Positions 1 to 8,538 are shown, counted from the first letter of the stretch. The stretch: 64,000 nucleotides of DNA from Nocardioidaceae bacterium SCSIO 66511 (GCA_023100825.1 CP095846.1:868001-932000), one strand, 5' to 3'. The notes: generated by a model from the letters alone, not told the origin. Numbers and translations are program-made.

Positions 1-636
1 ATGCGGCATCTGCGTTGAAACGTGCACGGTGAGGTGATCGCCGTTGGGCTCGACCAGCAACGCGTTGCCCTCGATCGGTGCGACGGCGACCCGCTGGTTC
101 TCGACCCGGGCGCGTACGACGTGGTCGGCACCGGCAAGCGGGTCCACCTCGGGATCGTCGCGTACGCCCGCGGCGATATTGCTGCCGAGCTCCTCGAACT
201 GCAACGGGGCGTCCGCGGCCAGCGCGGCTTCGGCGTCGCTGACGGTATCGAGCGGCTCCAGATCGGCATCGATGAGCTCGAGCGCATCGGTTGCCGCGGC
301 GGGTGTTTCGGCGATCACCAGCGCAATGGAGTCGCCGACGAAGCGGACGCGGTCGGTCGCCAGCGGCGGGCGGCTGCAGGCCTCGTTGACGGGCGAGAAG
401 CCGGCGAACGGCGTGAGACCGAGGTCGTCGGCCGTGTACACCGCGACAACTCCCGGAAGGGCGGTCGCCTCGGTGGTGTCGATCGAGGCTATGCGGGCAT
501 GAGCGAACGTCGACCGCACGAAGGCGGCATGCAGTACGCCTGCGGGCTGTACGTTGTCTACGTAGGTTCCGTGACCGCGTACGAGAGCAGGGTCCTCGAC
601 GCGACGGACTGATGTTCCGAGTATCGATCCGGGCAC
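1..636 (-). CDS. Xanthine dehydrogenase / CO dehydrogenase family molybdenum hydroxylase, large subunit (N-terminal part)
   Basis: The minus strand is open from a GTG at 636 to the window edge, giving 212 codons. The protein begins VPGSILGTSVRRVEDPALVR and continues through a GHGTYVDNV stretch. This is the N-terminal a/b hammerhead domain of molybdopterin-binding large subunits (CoxL, XdhA and aldehyde oxidoreductase types). The later HAAFVRSTFAHARI, AVYTADD and DRVRFVGD-x-IALVIAE stretches are also typical. The domain precedes the Moco-binding half, which lies outside the window. AAGG about eight bases upstream supports the GTG; a TTG at 663 is an alternative. The active-site loop and the partner FAD and Fe-S subunits are not visible, so the substrate (CO, purine or aldehyde) cannot be assigned. 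Confidence 0.85.
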   Translation of the reverse strand, partial: MPGSILGTSVRRVEDPALVRGHGTYVDNVQPAGVLHAAFVRSTFAHARIASIDTTEATALPGVVAVYTADDLGLTPFAGFSPVNEACSRPPLATDRVRFVGDSIALVIAETPAAATDALELIDADLEPLDTVSDAEAALAADAPLQFEELGSNIAAGVRDDPEVDPLAGADHVVRARVENQRVAVAPIEGNALLVEPNGDHLTVHVSTQMPH

Positions 637-675
637 GTCAGCGACCTTACGCCGCCGTGCCAACCTGCAGGCCCG

Positions 676-1317
676 TCAGTCGTGTCGACCGGTCACGGCG
701 ACGCTGAGGCCGAGACCGATCATGGAGAACCCGCCGACCGCCTGCACGGCCTCACTCCGCCGCGCCGACCGCGCGAACCAGGATCGCACGCCGCTCGCAA
801 CCAGCGCCCACACGCTGTCGCTGAGTACCGCGACGACCGCGGCGAGTAGACCGAGCAGCAACATCTGCAGGGGTACGTGACCTGATGAGCGGTCGACGAA
901 CTGCGGCAGCACCGACGCGAAGATGATGAAGCCCTTCGGGTTGGCGACGGCGACCACAAACCCCTCGCGCATCGACCGCCACGCACTCTGGGCGCTCGCG
1001 AACTCGGGAGTCGCGAGCGACGCGGAGAACGCAGCCCTGCTGCGGATCGCGCGCAGCCCGAGCCAGACGAGGTACGCCGCGCCGGCGTACTTGAGGATGG
1101 TGAACGCCGTGATCGAAGTGGCGACCAACTGGCCGACTCCGAGCGCCACCAGGACGGCGAGTGCGAACATTCCGGCCGCGTTGCCGAGCACCGAGGCAAG
1201 CGCGGTACGCCGGCCGTACGCGAGCGCACGGCCGACGACGAACATCACGCTCGGTCCGGGAATCGCGATCAGGATGAACGCTGCTGCGCCGAAGGCGAGG
1301 AACTGGTCGATGGTCAC
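676..1317 (-). CDS. LysE/RhtB family amino-acid exporter
   Basis: A 213-residue membrane protein starting at GTG. About six hydrophobic segments and the family signature are present: PGPSVMFV at residues 20-27, the Gly/Ala-rich repeat after it, and NPKGF at 126-130. The family (LysE, RhtB/C) exports basic or small neutral amino acids and analogues through the cytoplasmic membrane. The length is standard and the protein looks intact. The gene lies alone between the molybdenum hydroxylase gene, whose start is about 40 bp away, and a Nudix gene on the same strand. Context does not identify the exported compound. Confidence 0.85.
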   Translation of the reverse strand: MTIDQFLAFGAAAFILIAIPGPSVMFVVGRALAYGRRTALASVLGNAAGMFALAVLVALGVGQLVATSITAFTILKYAGAAYLVWLGLRAIRSRAAFSASLATPEFASAQSAWRSMREGFVVAVANPKGFIIFASVLPQFVDRSSGHVPLQMLLLGLLAAVVAVLSDSVWALVASGVRSWFARSARRSEAVQAVGGFSMIGLGLSVAVTGRHD

Positions 1318-1363
1318 CGGCAGATGATCTCACCGATGTCATCGTTTCGACCAGGTATTTCGT

Positions 1364-1762
1364 TCAGCGGAGTGCAGGTAGAACCTTCAGCGTGAGCATC
1401 GGGGCAAGGTCGTCGTACGCCTCGGCGCCGGCGGGGTCCAGCCAGCGCAGCTCCTCGATCTCGCCGGCGACAACGGGACGAGGATCGGATACATCTGCGG
1501 TGAACACCGTCGAGTCGATGTACGTATCGGGCTCGTTCGCCGCGGGGGCCCGCCACTCCCCGAGCAGTACGAGGTCGTCGAGGGCGACGACGATGCCGAC
1601 CTCCTCGGCGGTCTCACGTACGACGGCCAGCTCGGGTGTCTCCCCGGGTTCGAGCTTGCCGCCGGGGAGCATGAAGCGATGGGTGCCGCGCTTGCGTACG
1701 GTCAGCAGCCGACCCGCACCATCGTGAATGCAGATCGCCGCCACCACGATCACCTCGGCCAC
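1364..1762 (-). CDS. Nudix hydrolase (MutT-like)
   Basis: A 132-residue, single-domain protein. The Nudix box runs from Gly35 to Ile57 (G-x5-E-x7-RE-x2-EE-x-G), with Glu50, Glu53 and Glu54 as the metal-binding helix. The Arg-rich stretch before it (TVRKRGTHRFMLPGG) resembles MutT-type enzymes that remove pyrophosphate from nucleoside or sugar-nucleotide diphosphates. The GTG start lies 3 bp after the stop of the upstream membrane-anchored protein at 1766, so the two are probably one transcript. The exact substrate cannot be read from the sequence. Confidence 0.85.
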   Translation of the reverse strand: MAEVIVVAAICIHDGAGRLLTVRKRGTHRFMLPGGKLEPGETPELAVVRETAEEVGIVVALDDLVLLGEWRAPAANEPDTYIDSTVFTADVSDPRPVVAGEIEELRWLDPAGAEAYDDLAPMLTLKVLPALR

Positions 1763-1765
1763 GAC

Positions 1766-2197
1766 TCAGAACCCTTCGTCGGCGCAGGCGTCGCGGGCGT
1801 CGGCGAGGGCCTCGACGAACTCGTCACTCGTTGCGACGAACGTCTCGTTCGAGATGGCGCGCGGTTTGCGGATCGCGTCGTACAGGTCTGCGTACGTGTC
1901 GTCCTGAGCCTCCGCGAGCATCGCAAGCGACTCGGCCGCAGAGAGCCGCGCTAGATCGGGCGGGTAGTCGTCCTGGTCGCCGGCCGTCAGCTCGAATCCG
2001 CGCTCGGGGATCTGGTTGATCGCCTGACATGCTCCTTCGGCACTCGTGGCGGCGGACTCGCCGACCTTGTCGCCGTCCGAGGCGAGCAATACAACCGTCA
2101 GCGTCACCGACAGGCACACGGCTACGAAGGCGAGTACGCAGGTCGCGACGACCCACTTGGTCGGTCGTGGTCGCGACGGCGGCATGACGGGCTGCAT
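1766..2197 (-). CDS. Membrane-anchored protein of unknown function
   Basis: A 143-residue protein with a Pro/Arg-rich cytoplasmic start, one hydrophobic segment at about residues 14-37, and an acidic outer domain of about 100 residues. Two Cys residues (in GACQAI and DACADE) could form a disulfide outside the membrane. I do not recognise the family. The outer part contains regularly spaced Asp/Ala runs that look helical. GAGGAG sits five to eight bases before the ATG, so the start is well supported. Spacing suggests co-transcription with the Nudix hydrolase downstream. Confidence 0.65.
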   Translation of the reverse strand: MQPVMPPSRPRPTKWVVATCVLAFVAVCLSVTLTVVLLASDGDKVGESAATSAEGACQAINQIPERGFELTAGDQDDYPPDLARLSAAESLAMLAEAQDDTYADLYDAIRKPRAISNETFVATSDEFVEALADARDACADEGF

Positions 2198-2227
2198 CCG
2201 AACTCCTCAGGGTGCTGTGGTCGCGGG

Positions 2228-4744
2228 TCAGCCGGGGGCGTACGGGCCAACGTCGTCGAGGCGTACGGCGGCGGCGCCGATCTCGTCGGACTCGGCCAGG
2301 TCGACGACTGCACTGATGCCCCAGTCGCGGTCGCCATCGGGGTCGTCGAAGGTCTGGCGGACGTTCCAGCGCCCGGGAGACTCGGTGATCGTGAGCAGCG
2401 CCGGACCGCGTGCGTCGGGGCCTGTGCCGACCCGGTCGTACTCCTCGAAGTAGCCGGCCATCGCATCCGACCAGGCGTCGGCGTCCCAGCCTGCCTCCGA
2501 GTCGAGCTCGCCGAGCTCGTCATAGCGTCGCAGGGCGGCCAGCTCGACGCGGCGGAACATCGCGTTGCGGACAAGCACCCGGAATGCGCGCTTGTTGCCG
2601 GTTACAGCGGCAGGTTCGTCGTCGACCATGCTGGGGCGCACCTCGACGTCGGTGTCACCGGCGGCGAGCTTCTCCCATTCGTCGAGCAGACTCGAGTCAG
2701 TCTGCCGGACCAGCTCGCCCAACCACTCGGTGATATCGCTCAGCTCGTCGGTACGAACGGAGTCTGGAACCGTGTGTAGCAAGGCCTTGTACGCATCGGA
2801 CAGGTAGCGCAGCACCATGCCCTCGGAGCGCGCGAGCCGGTAGAACGCGACGTACTCGCCGAACGTCATCGCTCGCTCGAACATGTCGCGGGCCACCGTC
2901 TTGGGGCGCAGCTCGTGGTCGGCGATCCACGGATGGCCTGTGCGGTAGTGCTCGTACGCGACCTCGAGCAGATCGCGCAGCGGCTGCGGGTGCTCGACGT
3001 CTTCGAGCAACTCCATGCGCTCTTCGTACTCGATGCCCTCGGACTTCATCTCCGCTACCGCCTCGCCGCGTGCCATCGAGCGCTGGGCGGAGATCACGGG
3101 GCGAGGATTCTCCAGCGTCGACTCGATCACCGAGAGAACGTCGAGCGCGTACGTGGGGCTCTCGGGGTCGAGTACGTCCAGCGCGGCGACAGCGAACGGT
3201 GACAGCGGCTGGTTGAGGGCGAAGTCTTCCTGCAGATCGACGGTCAGGCGTACGGTCCGCCCGTCTGCGTCGGGCTGATCGAGTCGTTCGACGACGCCTC
3301 CGGCGACGAGCGCCCGATAGATGCCGATCGACTCGCGGATGAGGCGGTTCTGGGTGTGACGGTCTTCGTCGTTGTCGCGCAGCAGATGGTGCATCGCGGC
3401 GAATGCGTCGCCGGGTCTTGCGACGACGTTGAGCAGCATCGAATGGCTGACCCGCATCCGTGAACGAAGTGGCTCGGGCTGCGAACCCACCAATCGGTCG
3501 AAGGTGCCTTCGCCCCACGAGACGAATCCCTGTGGCGGCTTCTTGCGTACCACCTTGCGTCGCTTCTTCGGGTCGTCGCCCGCCTTCGTGAGCGCCTTGT
3601 GGTTCTCGACCTCGTGCTCGGGTGCTTGCACGACGACCGTGCCGACGGTGTCGTATCCGGCGCGACCGGCGCGTCCGGCGATCTGCTGGAACTCGCGTAC
3701 GTTGAGCTGGCGTTGACGGATGCCGTCGTACTTCGAGAGGCCGCTGAAGACGACCGTACGGATGGGCACGTTGATGCCGACGCCGAGCGTGTCTGTACCG
3801 CAGATGACCTTGAGCAGGCCGGCCTGGGTGAGCGTCTCGACGAGCCGGCGGTAGCGGGGCAGCATGCCCGCGTGGTGTACGCCGATGCCCATGCGGACCA
3901 GGCGGGAGAGCGTCTTGCCGAAGCCGGACCGGAACTTGAAGTCGCCGATCTTGGCGGCGATCGCGTCCTTCTCCTCGCGGGTGCAGACCCGGATACTGCT
4001 CAGTGCCTGAGCGCGCTCGAGCGCCGCGGCTTGAGTGAAATGCACTACGTACGCGGGTGCCTGATGGGTCTCGAGGAGCTCTTCGAGGGTCTCGTGCATA
4101 GGAGTGAGTACGTACTCGAAGTGCAGCGGAACGGGGCGTTCCGACGACGTCACTGTCGTGGTCGTACGCCCGGTGCGCCGCCGCAGGTCGCGCTCGAACC
4201 TCGACGTGTCACCGAGCGTCGCCGACATGAGCAGAAACTGCGCACGCGGCAGCTCGATGAGCGGAACCTGCCATGCCCAACCTCGGTCGGGCTCTCCGTA
4301 GAAGTGGAACTCGTCCATGACGACGAGGTCGATGTCGGAGGCCGCGCCTTCGCGAAGTGCCTTGTTGGCAAGGACTTCAGCTGTTGCGGTCAGGATCGGC
4401 GCGTCGGGGTTGACCGATGCGTCACCGGTGAGCATCCCGACGTTGTCGGCGCCGAACAGGTCGCACAGGGCGAAGAACTTCTCCGAGACGAGCGCCTTGA
4501 TCGGTGCGGTGTAGATGCTGCGTTTGCCGCGTGCGAGGGCCGCGAACTGTGCGCCGGCCGCGACCAGGCTCTTGCCGGAGCCCGTCGGTGTCGCGAGGAT
4601 CACGTTGGCGCCGGAGACGAGCTCGATCAGAGCTTCGTCCTGGGCAGGGTAGAGATCGATGCCCTGTTCTTCGGCCCATTCGAGGAACGACTCGTACAGC
4701 GAATCCTCATCGGGCTCGGCAGGTACGTGGTCGACAAGGCGCAT
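2228..4744 (-). CDS. Superfamily II DEAD/DEAH-type helicase with DUF3516 C-terminus (Ski2-like)
   Basis: An 838-residue helicase. Motif I ATPTGSGKS is at 51-59, motif II is DEFH (144-147) in place of DEAD or DEAH, motif III SAT is at 174-176, and motif VI QIAGRAGRAG is at 354-363. A Lys/Arg-rich linker (KKRRKVVRKKPP) follows, then a C-terminal half of about 430 residues matching the actinobacterial DUF3516 type. The family resembles Ski2/Mtr4 RNA helicases; a role in RNA metabolism is inferred, not shown. It is divergent from a second RNA helicase at 4935, with 190 bp between the starts. The ATG has no clear Shine-Dalgarno sequence. Confidence 0.9.
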   Translation of the reverse strand: MRLVDHVPAEPDEDSLYESFLEWAEEQGIDLYPAQDEALIELVSGANVILATPTGSGKSLVAAGAQFAALARGKRSIYTAPIKALVSEKFFALCDLFGADNVGMLTGDASVNPDAPILTATAEVLANKALREGAASDIDLVVMDEFHFYGEPDRGWAWQVPLIELPRAQFLLMSATLGDTSRFERDLRRRTGRTTTTVTSSERPVPLHFEYVLTPMHETLEELLETHQAPAYVVHFTQAAALERAQALSSIRVCTREEKDAIAAKIGDFKFRSGFGKTLSRLVRMGIGVHHAGMLPRYRRLVETLTQAGLLKVICGTDTLGVGINVPIRTVVFSGLSKYDGIRQRQLNVREFQQIAGRAGRAGYDTVGTVVVQAPEHEVENHKALTKAGDDPKKRRKVVRKKPPQGFVSWGEGTFDRLVGSQPEPLRSRMRVSHSMLLNVVARPGDAFAAMHHLLRDNDEDRHTQNRLIRESIGIYRALVAGGVVERLDQPDADGRTVRLTVDLQEDFALNQPLSPFAVAALDVLDPESPTYALDVLSVIESTLENPRPVISAQRSMARGEAVAEMKSEGIEYEERMELLEDVEHPQPLRDLLEVAYEHYRTGHPWIADHELRPKTVARDMFERAMTFGEYVAFYRLARSEGMVLRYLSDAYKALLHTVPDSVRTDELSDITEWLGELVRQTDSSLLDEWEKLAAGDTDVEVRPSMVDDEPAAVTGNKRAFRVLVRNAMFRRVELAALRRYDELGELDSEAGWDADAWSDAMAGYFEEYDRVGTGPDARGPALLTITESPGRWNVRQTFDDPDGDRDWGISAVVDLAESDEIGAAAVRLDDVGPYAPG

Positions 4745-4934
4745 GGTGCGGCCATCGTGTCACGGAGGCGCCGACGGGACCCCGCCCGGCCACCGTGTAC
4801 GCTCGTCGTGACTGGGTGCGCACACGGCGCACCCGCGGTCGTCTGCATGAGCGCCCGACCACGTGGCGCCGCACCCATCTCGAGTCTCCTTGCGATCGGT
4901 CCTGCAATCGCGGCCACCCGACCGAGGGAATCCC

Positions 4935-6305
4935 TTGACTCTGCAAGACAGCACTATGCCCGTTTCCGACCGTACGGAGCCTCGTCCGCTCGACTTCGCC
5001 GAGCTCGGCGTGCGCGCGGAGCTCGTATCCGAGCTCGCCGCACAGGGGATGAGCTCGGCGTTCCCGATCCAGGCCGCGACACTGCCCGACTCGCTCGCCG
5101 GGAGGGACGTTCTCGGCCGTGGGCGTACCGGCAGCGGTAAGACGATCGCGTTCGCGATCCCGACTCTCAGCCGGCTCGCCGCATCGGGTCGCCGCCCTCG
5201 CAAGGGCGAGCCCCGCGCTCTGATCCTCGTACCGACCCGTGAGCTGGCCGCTCAGGTCGCGTCGACGATCATGCCGCTCGCGCAGAGCCTGCGGCTGCGC
5301 ACGATGACCGTCTACGGCGGGGTGAGCCAGAACCCGCAGGTCGACAAGCTGCGCGCCGGCGTCGACGTCTGTATCGCGACGCCGGGACGTCTCGAGGACC
5401 TGATCGGTCAGGGGCACTGCCGGCTGTCGCAGGTCGACGTGACGGTGCTGGACGAAGCCGACCACATGGCCGACCTCGGCTTCCTCCCGGTCGTCAAGCG
5501 CATCCTGGACCAGACGCCGCGTACGGCCCAGCGGCTGCTGTTCTCGGCCACTCTCGACAACGGCATCGACAAGCTGGTCAAGCGGTACCTCACCGATCCG
5601 GTGACGCATTCGGTCGACAGCGAGACATCGCATGTGCCGCAGATGGAGCATCACGCGTTCGTCGTGGACCGCGGCAACAAGGCGGAGGTCGTACGAAGGC
5701 TCGTCTCCGGTCGTGGCCGGACCCTTGCGTTCGCGCGTACCAAGCACGGAGCCAGGGCGCTCGCCCGCAAGCTGACCGCTGCGGGCATTCCGGCGGTCGA
5801 CCTGCACGGAAACCTGAGCCAGGGAGCGCGGCAGCGCAACCTCGCGGCATTCGGCGACGGTCACGCCCGGGTGCTCGTCGCGACCGACATCGCTGCGCGA
5901 GGCATCCACGTGGACGACGTCACGCTTGTCGTACATGTCGATCCGCCGAGCGAGCACAAGGCGTACCTCCACCGGTCGGGCCGTACGGCGCGAGCGGGCG
6001 CTAGCGGGCGGGTCGTGACGGTCGTGACGCACGAACAGCGACGCGACGTACGCCAGCTGATGCGGCGGGCGTCGATCAAACCGACCATCGCGATGATCGA
6101 GCCGGAATCCCCGCAGATCACCGAGCTCACGGGTCCGCCCGCCGAGTACGTCGATCCAGCGACCGTTGCGCGGTCGGCTCCGGGCGGCGGATCACAGGGC
6201 GGCGGTCGCAACCGCAATAGGAACCGGAATCGCAATCGAAACCGCAACCGGCGGGGAAGCACTGGTCGGGGTACGGCGAGTCGGGGTAATTCGCGCCGGG
6301 GCTGA
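4935..6305 (+). CDS. DEAD-box RNA helicase with Arg-Asn repeat tail
   Basis: A 456-residue protein if started at TTG 4935, where GAGGGA lies five bases upstream. Other in-frame starts are 4863 and ATG 4956. All core motifs are present: Q-motif region FPIQ, TGSGKT (65-70), PTRELA (100-105), TPGR (149-152), DEAD (173-176), SAT (204-206) and HRSGRTARAG (346-355). The last 30 or so residues are a Gly spacer followed by seven alternating Arg-Asn pairs and an Arg/Gly/Ser end. This is a basic disordered tail of the sort that tethers helicases such as RhlE/CsdA to RNA. It probably remodels rRNA or mRNA structure. Confidence 0.9.
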   Translation: MTLQDSTMPVSDRTEPRPLDFAELGVRAELVSELAAQGMSSAFPIQAATLPDSLAGRDVLGRGRTGSGKTIAFAIPTLSRLAASGRRPRKGEPRALILVPTRELAAQVASTIMPLAQSLRLRTMTVYGGVSQNPQVDKLRAGVDVCIATPGRLEDLIGQGHCRLSQVDVTVLDEADHMADLGFLPVVKRILDQTPRTAQRLLFSATLDNGIDKLVKRYLTDPVTHSVDSETSHVPQMEHHAFVVDRGNKAEVVRRLVSGRGRTLAFARTKHGARALARKLTAAGIPAVDLHGNLSQGARQRNLAAFGDGHARVLVATDIAARGIHVDDVTLVVHVDPPSEHKAYLHRSGRTARAGASGRVVTVVTHEQRRDVRQLMRRASIKPTIAMIEPESPQITELTGPPAEYVDPATVARSAPGGGSQGGGRNRNRNRNRNRNRNRRGSTGRGTASRGNSRRG

Positions 6306-6333
6306 TGGCCGCTCGGGGTTGCGCGTCTTCTGT

Positions 6334-6755
6334 GCGACTACTCGGCTGCCCGATTCGGCTGCGTCGTCGGCTTCCCCGCCCGCTTCGGCTGGGCAAAAGA
6401 CGCGGCGACGCGGGAGCCGCAGCTACGTAGCTCGGTTGCTTGCCGGCTTTCCCGATCTGGTCGGCATTTGCGGGGTCGGTCGATGGTGGTTTACCAAGTA
6501 AACATGGTGAAGCACCGCTTTGCATGGCAGGGACACCGTGCAAGGTGACACCTTGCCGTGCCCGTTGGTACGCCCGTGGCCGCCGGTACGGATGTGACAA
6601 CGAAACCGAACGTTACCCCGATCCCATATTAAGGTGGCGGAAGGCCGTCAATCGGCCGAACCGACGTGGCGGCTGCGCGCGTCGCCGCGTCTTTTGCCCA
6701 GCCCGAAGCAGCGGGAAAGCCGACGGCGGTGAGGACCGTAGTAGCGGGTAGTCGC
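6334..6755. mobile_element. Candidate non-autonomous inverted-repeat element (MITE-like)
   Basis: This fills most of the 490 bp gap between the helicase stop and the thioesterase gene. A left arm (6334-6427) and right arm (6662-6755) are inverted copies of about 94 bp. The inner core GCGTCGCCGCGTCTTTTGCC and the bases after it are identical over about 25 bp; the outer ends share GCGACTAC. The interior holds the multi-hairpin repeat that recurs at 28508. No protein gene is convincing inside, so any movement would need enzymes in trans. I could not identify a clear target-site duplication. Confidence 0.55.
6441..6583 (-). repeat. Multi-hairpin intergenic repeat, copy 1 (family 1)
   Basis: Read on the minus strand, this matches 28508-28650 along its whole length of about 140 bp, with indels and substitutions. 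Conserved blocks include GGGCACGGCA, TTGCACGGTGTCCCTGCC, CACCATGT-TACTTGGT and a GCCGGCAAG end. In this copy one stem has a mismatch (CCATGCAA instead of CCGTGCAA). It sits at the centre of the inverted-repeat element 6334-6755. Confidence 0.75.
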
Positions 6756-6795
6756 CGAAGCAGCAAGGAAAGCCGGCAGCCGCCCGGCACAGCAA

Positions 6796-7209
6796 CTACG
6801 CCGTACGACCCACCCCCAGGACCGCTTGTGTCTGTGTCACCTGTGCGACAAGGCGATCCTGTGCGTCGGTGAGGCTCGTCTGTACGACGATGGTGGTGCG
6901 ACCCCGGTGTAAAGGCCGAGCGGATGCGATCACGGTCCCTTCCCGTACCGCCCGGAGCAGTTGGGTGTTCGAGGAGGTCGTGGCGGTCGACGCGCCCTCG
7001 GGGAGGTTCAGGAAGGCGCATACGGCGCCGATCGTGTCACCGAGTGACATGAGTGACCCGCCGTGCAGGATGCCGCCGGCGGTGCACAGCGACTCGTCCC
7101 AGTCCAGATGACCGACGACCCGATCGGCGTCGGCCACGTCGACGACGATCCCGAGCCGGCGCGCGTACGGCATCGCGTCGACGAGGTCCGCGATCGAGAA
7201 GTCGGCCAT
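6796..7209 (-). CDS. PaaI-family hotdog-fold thioesterase
   Basis: A 137-residue single hotdog domain. The conserved HGGSLMSLGDT helix lies at residues 49-59, with the catalytic-type Asp and Thr at its end. The second half carries the beta strands typical of the PaaI/YdiI/MenI group, which hydrolyse acyl-CoA thioesters. MADFSIADL at 7209 is chosen over an upstream in-frame start, which would run into the neighbouring gene. The substrate is unknown. A DHNA-CoA thioesterase role would suit the menaquinone genes 3 kb away, but it is only one option. It is probably co-transcribed with the membrane protein ending at 7223. Confidence 0.8.
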   Translation of the reverse strand: MADFSIADLVDAMPYARRLGIVVDVADADRVVGHLDWDESLCTAGGILHGGSLMSLGDTIGAVCAFLNLPEGASTATTSSNTQLLRAVREGTVIASARPLHRGRTTIVVQTSLTDAQDRLVAQVTQTQAVLGVGRTA

Positions 7210-7222
7210 CGGTGTCTCCGTT

Positions 7223-7633
7223 TCAGCGGCGACGCAGGGCAGTGATCTGCAGCTCTGCGAACGCGGCGACGACTGCTGCTTGAGTGACGACCCAGACCGT
7301 ACCGATCGTCGTCGGGGAGTGCCAGCCGGATATTGCGACGACAAGGCTGCCGGCGACCCAGATGGCGTTCGCCGCGACGACGGAGTACGCGAGTGGCCGC
7401 GAGATCGTTCGGGGTGTTCGGACCGCCCATACCGACAGGGCGTACCCGATCAGGAACACGCCGACGACTCGAAGCACGGTGGCGGGGATGCCGAGCACGT
7501 CGTCGAGAACCGAGCCGGCGGCGACGTAGGCGACACCGTTGAGTCCGGTGACGACGGCGTCGAGCGACAGTGCGGTCCGCAAGTCGGTGAGAGTGGAGAG
7601 GAGGGTCCGTGAGGTCATTGTCGAAGTAGTCAT
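7223..7633 (-). CDS. Small integral membrane protein, four TM segments
   Basis: A 136-residue protein with four hydrophobic segments at about 24-45, 50-72, 82-104 and 108-130. No catalytic motif is visible. The family is not recognised beyond general similarity to small four-TM proteins next to actinobacterial regulators. ATG 7633 is the natural start. The gene is divergent from the MmyB-type regulator at 7719, with 85 bp between the starts, so it is a likely target of that regulator. The thioesterase gene follows 13 bp downstream. Confidence 0.7.
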   Translation of the reverse strand: MTTSTMTSRTLLSTLTDLRTALSLDAVVTGLNGVAYVAAGSVLDDVLGIPATVLRVVGVFLIGYALSVWAVRTPRTISRPLAYSVVAANAIWVAGSLVVAISGWHSPTTIGTVWVVTQAAVVAAFAELQITALRRR

Positions 7634-7667
7634 GCGACAACCCTGCGGTCGATCGCGCGGCGCGTCG

Positions 7668-7684
7668 ATTACGCGGGAGGTAAT
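7668..7684. promoter_or_regulatory. Candidate operator between the MmyB-type regulator and membrane-protein genes
   Basis: The imperfect palindrome ATTAC-GCGGGAG-GTAAT sits midway between the divergent starts at 7633 and 7719. It is the only clear AT-bearing dyad in this GC-rich gap. Its position fits autoregulation by the XRE protein. Confidence 0.4.
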
Positions 7685-7718
7685 GGCGACACCGCTCGGA
7701 TAGGACAAGGCTCGGCGC

Positions 7719-8525
7719 ATGCCGACCACATACGATTTCCGCGTGACCATCGACCGAACCGAATCGCCGATCGGGCCCCTGTTGCGTGAATGGCGAAACC
7801 GCCGCAGCATCAGCCAACTGGACCTCTCGATCGAAGCCGACATCTCCTCCCGGCATCTGAGCTTCCTGGAAACCGGTCGATCGAAGCCGAGTCGAGACAT
7901 GGTGCTCAAGCTGGCCGAGCGCCTCGACATTCCATTGCGGGAGCGCAACCAGCTGCTGCTCGCGGCGGGTTTCGCACCGGCGTACTCCGCGCTCGATCTC
8001 GACGCGGAGGAGATGCGCCCGATCCGGGCGGCGATCGACCAGGTACTCGGGGCGTACGCGCCGTTCCCGGCTCTCGTCGTCGACCGCGGGTGGCACCTCG
8101 TCGCGTCCAACGACGCCCTGCCGATGCTGCTGACCGGCCTCCCGGAGGAGCTCCTCGCCCCGCCCGTGAACGTGCTGCGGGCGAGCCTGCATCCGGACGG
8201 TCTCGCGCCGCGCATCGCCAACCTTGCCGAATGGCGGGGGCACGTACTCGAGCGGCTTGCCCGCGAGATCGCTGTGACGGGGTCCGATGAGCTACGCGAG
8301 TTGTACGACGAGCTCGCTTCGTACCCGGGCGGTCTGGAGCCGGGTACGCCCGAGGGCCGTGTCGCGGTGCCGCTGAGTCTGCGCCCCCCCGATGGCGAGC
8401 TCGAGTTCGTCAGCACGGTGACGACGTTCGGCACAGCCGTCGATGTCACGTTGGCCGAGCTGAGCATCGAGGCTTTCCTCCCTGCCAACCAGGAGACGGC
8501 CGACGCGCTCCGCCCGAAAGGGTGA
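7719..8525 (+). CDS. XRE-family transcriptional regulator with MmyB-like ligand-binding domain
   Basis: A 268-residue protein. An N-terminal helix-turn-helix (about residues 17-75; SQLDLSIEADISSRHLSFLETGRSKPS) is followed by the MmyB-like PAS-related domain typical of actinobacterial regulators ([38 protein letters not shown]-type stretches). In related structures this domain binds fatty-acid-like ligands. The targets are often neighbouring, divergently read oxidoreductase or membrane genes. ATG 7719 is used; GTG 7743 is possible. The divergent four-TM gene and thioesterase are the obvious candidate targets. Confidence 0.85.
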   Translation: MPTTYDFRVTIDRTESPIGPLLREWRNRRSISQLDLSIEADISSRHLSFLETGRSKPSRDMVLKLAERLDIPLRERNQLLLAAGFAPAYSALDLDAEEMRPIRAAIDQVLGAYAPFPALVVDRGWHLVASNDALPMLLTGLPEELLAPPVNVLRASLHPDGLAPRIANLAEWRGHVLERLAREIAVTGSDELRELYDELASYPGGLEPGTPEGRVAVPLSLRPPDGELEFVSTVTTFGTAVDVTLAELSIEAFLPANQETADALRPKG

Positions 8526-8538
8526 GACGATCGGGGCC

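Noticed and set aside
4707-6032. 441-codon minus-strand frame opposite the DEAD-box helicase
   Set aside because: Shadow frame; the helicase on the plus strand has all motifs in order.
6230-6270. Simple-sequence or CRISPR-like repeat in the AACCGCAAT-type tract
   Set aside because: It is the coding sequence of the Arg-Asn tail; units lack spacers and codons vary.
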